From: JANMOK01 sp031415055
Lineage (GTDB): Bacteria > Pseudomonadota > Alphaproteobacteria > Rhodobacterales > Rhodobacteraceae
Direction: 5' to 3'
Length of the DNA stretch: 64,000 nt
NCBI GenBank assembly: GCA_031415055.1
Contig: JANOQZ010000024.1
Span: 62,001-126,000, forward strand
The notes below the pieces were generated by a model. The model had not been told where the DNA came from and did no database searches. It worked only from the letters and a program-made list of their open reading frames with translations. Below, piece after piece: positions 61,169 through 64,000 of this stretch. The first letter of the stretch is position 1; each line of letters begins with the position of its first letter. The position numbers and the translations under genes were made by a program.

Positions 61169-62515
61169 ATGTTTTCCAAAATCCTCATCGCCAACCGCGG
61201 CGAAATCGCGCTTCGCATCATCCGCGCTTGTCAGGAAATGGGCATCCAAACCGTCGCCGTCCATTCCACCGCCGACGCCGACGCCATGCATGTGCGTATG
61301 GCCGATGAAAGCGTCTGCATCGGCCCGCCACCCAGCTCGCAATCTTACCTCTCCGTTCCCGCCATCATCTCAGCTTGCGAGATAACTGGCGCGGAAGCCA
61401 TCCATCCCGGCTATGGTTTCATGTCGGAAAACGCCAATTTCGTTTCCATCGTCGAAGACCACGGCATTACCTTCATCGGCCCCAAAGCCGCCCATATCAA
61501 CATCATGGGCGACAAGATCACCGCCAAGACGACGATGAAAAATCTGGGTGTGCCCTGCGTCCCCGGTTCCGACGGTGGCGTCGCAACGCATGAAGAAGCC
61601 GCCAAAATCGCCGAAAAACTGGTCTATCCGGTTATCGTCAAAGCAACGGCAGGCGGTGGTGGTCGCGGCATGAAAGTTGCCCGCGACGCCTCCGAAATGG
61701 AAGTTGCCTTCCGTTCCGCTCGCGCCGAAGCCAAATCCGCCTTTGGCAACGATGAAGTCTATCTGGAAAAATACCTGACGCTGCCGCGACATATCGAAAT
61801 CCAAGTTTTCGGCGATGGTCGCGGCAAAGCCGTCCACCTTGGCGAACGCGATTGCTCGCTGCAGCGACGGCACCAGAAGGTGCTGGAAGAAAGCACATCC
61901 CCCGCCATCGACGCCAAGACTCGCGCCAAAATCGGCAAGACCTGCGCCGATGCCATTGCCGAAATCGGCTATTCCGGCGCTGGCACCATCGAATTCCTCT
62001 ATGAACGCGGCGAATTCTTCTTCATCGAAATGAACACCCGCCTGCAAGTCGAACACCCGGTCACCGAGGCAGTCTATGGCATCGACCTTGTGCGCGAACA
62101 AATCCGCGTCGCGGCCGGCGAGGAAATGTCTTTCCGCCAGGAAGACCTCATCCCGAATGGTCATTCCATCGAATGCCGGATCAACGCCGAGAAACTACCC
62201 GACTTCCGCCCCTGCCCCGGTCGCGTCAACGGCTTCCACGCCCCCGGCGGGCTTGGCGTGCGCATGGATTCGGCGCTCTACGCCGGTTACTCAATCCCGC
62301 CCTATTACGACAGTTTGATCGGCAAACTCATCGTCCACGCCCCTGATCGTCCCGCCGCCATCGCGCGACTTCGGCGTGCCTTGAACGAACTGGTGGTTGA
62401 CGGAATCGACACAACAACGCCGCTTTTTCATCGTCTATTGGCGAATGACGATGTGATAGCTGGAAATTACAACATTCATTGGCTCGAGAAATGGTTGGAA
62501 GCGACCGCAGAATAA
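61169..62515 (+). CDS. accC: Biotin carboxylase subunit of acetyl-CoA carboxylase
   Basis: 448-residue ATP-grasp enzyme that carboxylates biotin on AccB. KILIANRGEIALRIIRACQE at the N terminus, the ATP loop KATAGGGGRGMKVA, HIEIQVFGDG, and the catalytic region EMNTRLQVEHPVTE are intact. Length is standard. It forms the accB-accC operon with aat 10 bp downstream. Confidence 0.97.
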   Translation: MFSKILIANRGEIALRIIRACQEMGIQTVAVHSTADADAMHVRMADESVCIGPPPSSQSYLSVPAIISACEITGAEAIHPGYGFMSENANFVSIVEDHGITFIGPKAAHINIMGDKITAKTTMKNLGVPCVPGSDGGVATHEEAAKIAEKLVYPVIVKATAGGGGRGMKVARDASEMEVAFRSARAEAKSAFGNDEVYLEKYLTLPRHIEIQVFGDGRGKAVHLGERDCSLQRRHQKVLEESTSPAIDAKTRAKIGKTCADAIAEIGYSGAGTIEFLYERGEFFFIEMNTRLQVEHPVTEAVYGIDLVREQIRVAAGEEMSFRQEDLIPNGHSIECRINAEKLPDFRPCPGRVNGFHAPGGLGVRMDSALYAGYSIPPYYDSLIGKLIVHAPDRPAAIARLRRALNELVVDGIDTTTPLFHRLLANDDVIAGNYNIHWLEKWLEATAE

Positions 62516-62525
62516 GGCCCGCGCG

Positions 62526-63182
62526 ATGAGCGGCATGCGCGATGACCTAGAGATTACCCCGACCCTGATCTTAAGGGCCTATGCTGCTGGCGTATTTCCC
62601 ATGGCCGACAGCGCCATGGCTGAGGACATATTTTGGGTCGATCCCAAAAAACGCGGCGTTCTGCCGCTGGATAAATTCCACCTGTCTGCCAGCTTGAAGA
62701 AACGCGCTTTGAAGGCCGACTTTGAAGTGCGCGTCAACACCGCCTTCCCGCGCGTTGTCGCCGCTTGTGCCGACAGACCGGAAACGTGGATCAACGCCGA
62801 GATCAACGACCATTTCTGCACGTTGTATCGTATGGGCTACGCCCATTCGGTTGAAATCTGGATTCACGACAATTTGGTTGGCGGCCTTTACGGCATCGCC
62901 ATGGGCGGGGCATTCTTTGGCGAAAGCATGTTCTCGCGCCAGCGCGACACGTCAAAACTGGCGATGCTGGCGCTAGTGGCCCGACTGAAAGCCGGTGGTT
63001 TCAAACTGCTGGACACCCAATTCGTCACCGACCACCTTATTTCACTGGGTGGCGTCGAAATTTCGCGTGCCGAATATCACAAACGCCTTGAACATGCGTT
63101 GAACGAGCACGGCGACTTCTGGAAACTTGACCGTAAAACCACCGCTTACGATTTGGTGCAGTTGATCACCCAAACGTCGTAA
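62526..63182 (+). CDS. aat: Leucyl/phenylalanyl-tRNA-protein transferase
   Basis: 218-residue N-end-rule enzyme that adds Leu or Phe to proteins starting with Lys or Arg, marking them for ClpS-ClpAP. Motifs YAAGVFPMADS, FWVDPKKRGVLPLD, GGLYGIAMGGAFFGESMFS and DTQFVTDHL are those of the Aat GNAT-like fold. It is 10 bp after accC. Its 3' end overlaps the convergent DUF2155 gene by 37 bp. Confidence 0.95.
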   Translation: MSGMRDDLEITPTLILRAYAAGVFPMADSAMAEDIFWVDPKKRGVLPLDKFHLSASLKKRALKADFEVRVNTAFPRVVAACADRPETWINAEINDHFCTLYRMGYAHSVEIWIHDNLVGGLYGIAMGGAFFGESMFSRQRDTSKLAMLALVARLKAGGFKLLDTQFVTDHLISLGGVEISRAEYHKRLEHALNEHGDFWKLDRKTTAYDLVQLITQTS

Positions 63183-63514
63183 CGTGGATGGTCTAACGCC
63201 GACAATGCCGGACTAGAACCAAACATCCAGCCCTTGAAACGCGGTTCGGCCTCACGAATATCGCGGATTTCAACCAATGCCACCGCCTCACCACCAATGT
63301 CGCCATCGGTGTAAAGGCAGGCATCCAGTTTGATCTCCAATCGTTCAAACGCCACGGTTTGGCCAACGGCGATGCTGAACTCGATCACTTTGGAACTCAT
63401 CTTGTCCAGCCCGCGCATCACTACGCCGTCGCCATCGACCATTGCAGTATTGGCGTCTTGGGCAAAAGCAAACACCGGCCACAGTGCGACGAGCAAAAAC
63501 TTACTTGGGCGCAT
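63146..63514 (-). CDS. DUF2155 periplasmic protein
   Basis: 122 residues with a signal peptide (MRPSKFLLVALWPVFAFA) followed by the DUF2155 domain (VVMRGLDKMSSKVIEFSIAV, FKGWMFGSSPALSALDHPRY) with two cysteines. Function unknown; it regularly stands next to aat and the NDUFA12/mlaD genes in alphaproteobacteria. I chose the ATG at 63514 over a TTG at 63523. It overlaps mlaD by 14 bp. Confidence 0.85.
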   Translation of the reverse strand: MRPSKFLLVALWPVFAFAQDANTAMVDGDGVVMRGLDKMSSKVIEFSIAVGQTVAFERLEIKLDACLYTDGDIGGEAVALVEIRDIREAEPRFKGWMFGSSPALSALDHPRYDVWVINCTKS

Positions 63515-63950
63515 CGGTGACAAACTTCATCAACAGGTTCAAAAACGAAATCGCCCCTTGGGTGTTCAAAATCTCCTCCCCCGGCTCCAACATGAAATCC
63601 GATGCACCCGGCGTAATCTCCAGAAACGTGCCCCCCAACAACCCTTCGGTGGAAACTTTCGCCTCGCTGTCATCGGGCAATTCGATTCCCTGCAATACTG
63701 TAAACGCCGTATGCGCTTGATAAGTTTCGCGGTCCAAATCCATTGCCGTCACCGTGCCGATCTTGACCCCGGCCAGCCGCACATCGGTGCCCACCGAAAC
63801 GCCCTCTGCCGAGCGAAAATTGGCGATTACTTCGTAATGATCTGCGCCGCCGCCGCTATATCCCGATGATTTGCCCGCATAGACCAAAAAACCCGCAGCG
63901 GTGGCCAAAACCACAGCTCCAATCAGTGTTTCGGCAGCATTGCCAGCCAT
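63501..63950 (-). CDS. mlaD: Outer-membrane lipid asymmetry protein MlaD
   Basis: 149 residues with one N-terminal membrane anchor (about 7-25) and an MCE domain (YEVIANFRSAEGVSVGTDVR, LAGVKIGTV, EGLLGGTFLEI). MlaD forms the hexameric substrate ring of the MlaFEDB phospholipid transporter that returns stray phospholipids from the outer membrane. The other mla genes are not in the window, as is usual in this order. Confidence 0.92.
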   Translation of the reverse strand: MAGNAAETLIGAVVLATAAGFLVYAGKSSGYSGGGADHYEVIANFRSAEGVSVGTDVRLAGVKIGTVTAMDLDRETYQAHTAFTVLQGIELPDDSEAKVSTEGLLGGTFLEITPGASDFMLEPGEEILNTQGAISFLNLLMKFVTDAPK

Positions 63951-63959
63951 GCTCGCCCC

Positions 63960-64000
63960 CTATTCCGGCTGCCAAGCCTCATAGTCCCGCGCCCTCTCCG
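63960..64000 (-). CDS. NADH:ubiquinone oxidoreductase NDUFA12-like subunit, last codons
   Basis: The minus strand reads ERARDYEAWQPE then TAG at 63960-63962, which matches the C-terminal ending of the 17.2-kDa (NDUFA12) accessory subunit of complex I. It ends 9 bp before mlaD, the usual arrangement in Rhodobacterales. Only 12 codons are visible, so the call leans on synteny. Confidence 0.65.
   Translation of the reverse strand, partial: ERARDYEAWQPE

Noticed and set aside
1..64000. CRISPR array, rRNA operon, tmRNA, RNase P RNA or replication origin
   Set aside because: No regularly spaced repeats, no rRNA-like sequence and no characteristic cores of these RNAs were seen; the only RNA gene I can support is tRNA-Gly(CCC).

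Overview
The window reads as chromosome from an alphaproteobacterium of the order Rhodobacterales (Roseobacter/Rhodobacter-like). The evidence is the gene content and gene order (ccmE/ccmF/ccmH, argC, alaS-recA-cckA, aat-DUF2155-mlaD-NDUFA12), a GAAC-N7-GAAC LexA box before recA, the CckA kinase, a lysis pair of the gene-transfer-agent (GTA) type, and RNase E with an acidic insertion in its S1 domain. Most of the sequence is ordinary housekeeping DNA with tightly overlapping genes.

Layout. 1-9.7 kb (minus strand): the 5' part of glnE, an enoyl-CoA hydratase, cytochrome c maturation genes ccmH, ccmF and ccmE with a holin/muramidase lysis pair and a DUF1801 gene between ccmF and ccmE, then yihY, argC, murI and rplM-rpsI. 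10-16 kb: an SLC13 transporter, heme A synthase, a SpoU-type RNA methyltransferase, a TfoX-domain protein, isocitrate dehydrogenase and a lipase-like protein. 16-29 kb (minus strand): alaS, recA, cckA, rsmB, a MAPEG protein, guaB, a TehA/SLAC1-like transporter, rlmE and ppx. 29-33 kb: metF, then on the plus strand a one-carbon set (Virulence_fact-domain protein, a second methylenetetrahydrofolate reductase-like protein, a HAD phosphatase, a methyltetrahydrofolate:corrinoid methyltransferase). Its likely partner, a RACo-like ASKHA reactivase, lies at 38.3-40.3 kb.

33.0-38.1 kb is accessory. It holds an unknown winged-helix-like protein, an IS1595-type transposase divergent from a DUF6471 gene, a membrane protein, a MORN/YwqK-like protein, an MFS transporter and a periplasmic endonuclease/exonuclease/phosphatase. 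The transposase unit lies between two related AT-rich palindromes. 40-45.5 kb: a porin, tRNA-Gly(CCC), an SRPBCC-ArsR pair, an SGNH hydrolase with a leftover copy of its own 3' end, and queA. 45.5-57 kb: envelope genes (AsmA-like DUF3971 protein, M23 peptidase plus bactofilin, mrcA, amidase) and prfB, which is followed by a GNAT gene and then a diverged second copy of the prfB 3' end. 57-64 kb: rne, a DsbA-like protein, accB-accC, aat, DUF2155, mlaD and the last codons of an NDUFA12 gene.

The observations most worth follow-up are: (i) a perfect CtrA-type site (TTAA-N7-TTAA) just upstream of the GTA-type lysis pair, in a window that also carries cckA and recA; (ii) two independent cases of an in-frame 3' gene remnant left downstream of the intact gene (prfB and the SGNH hydrolase), which look like scars of one-sided recombination; (iii) the transposase/DUF6471/membrane-protein unit with shared operator-like repeats and no visible IS ends; and (iv) two dispersed palindrome families, one of which contributes stop codons to neighbouring genes.
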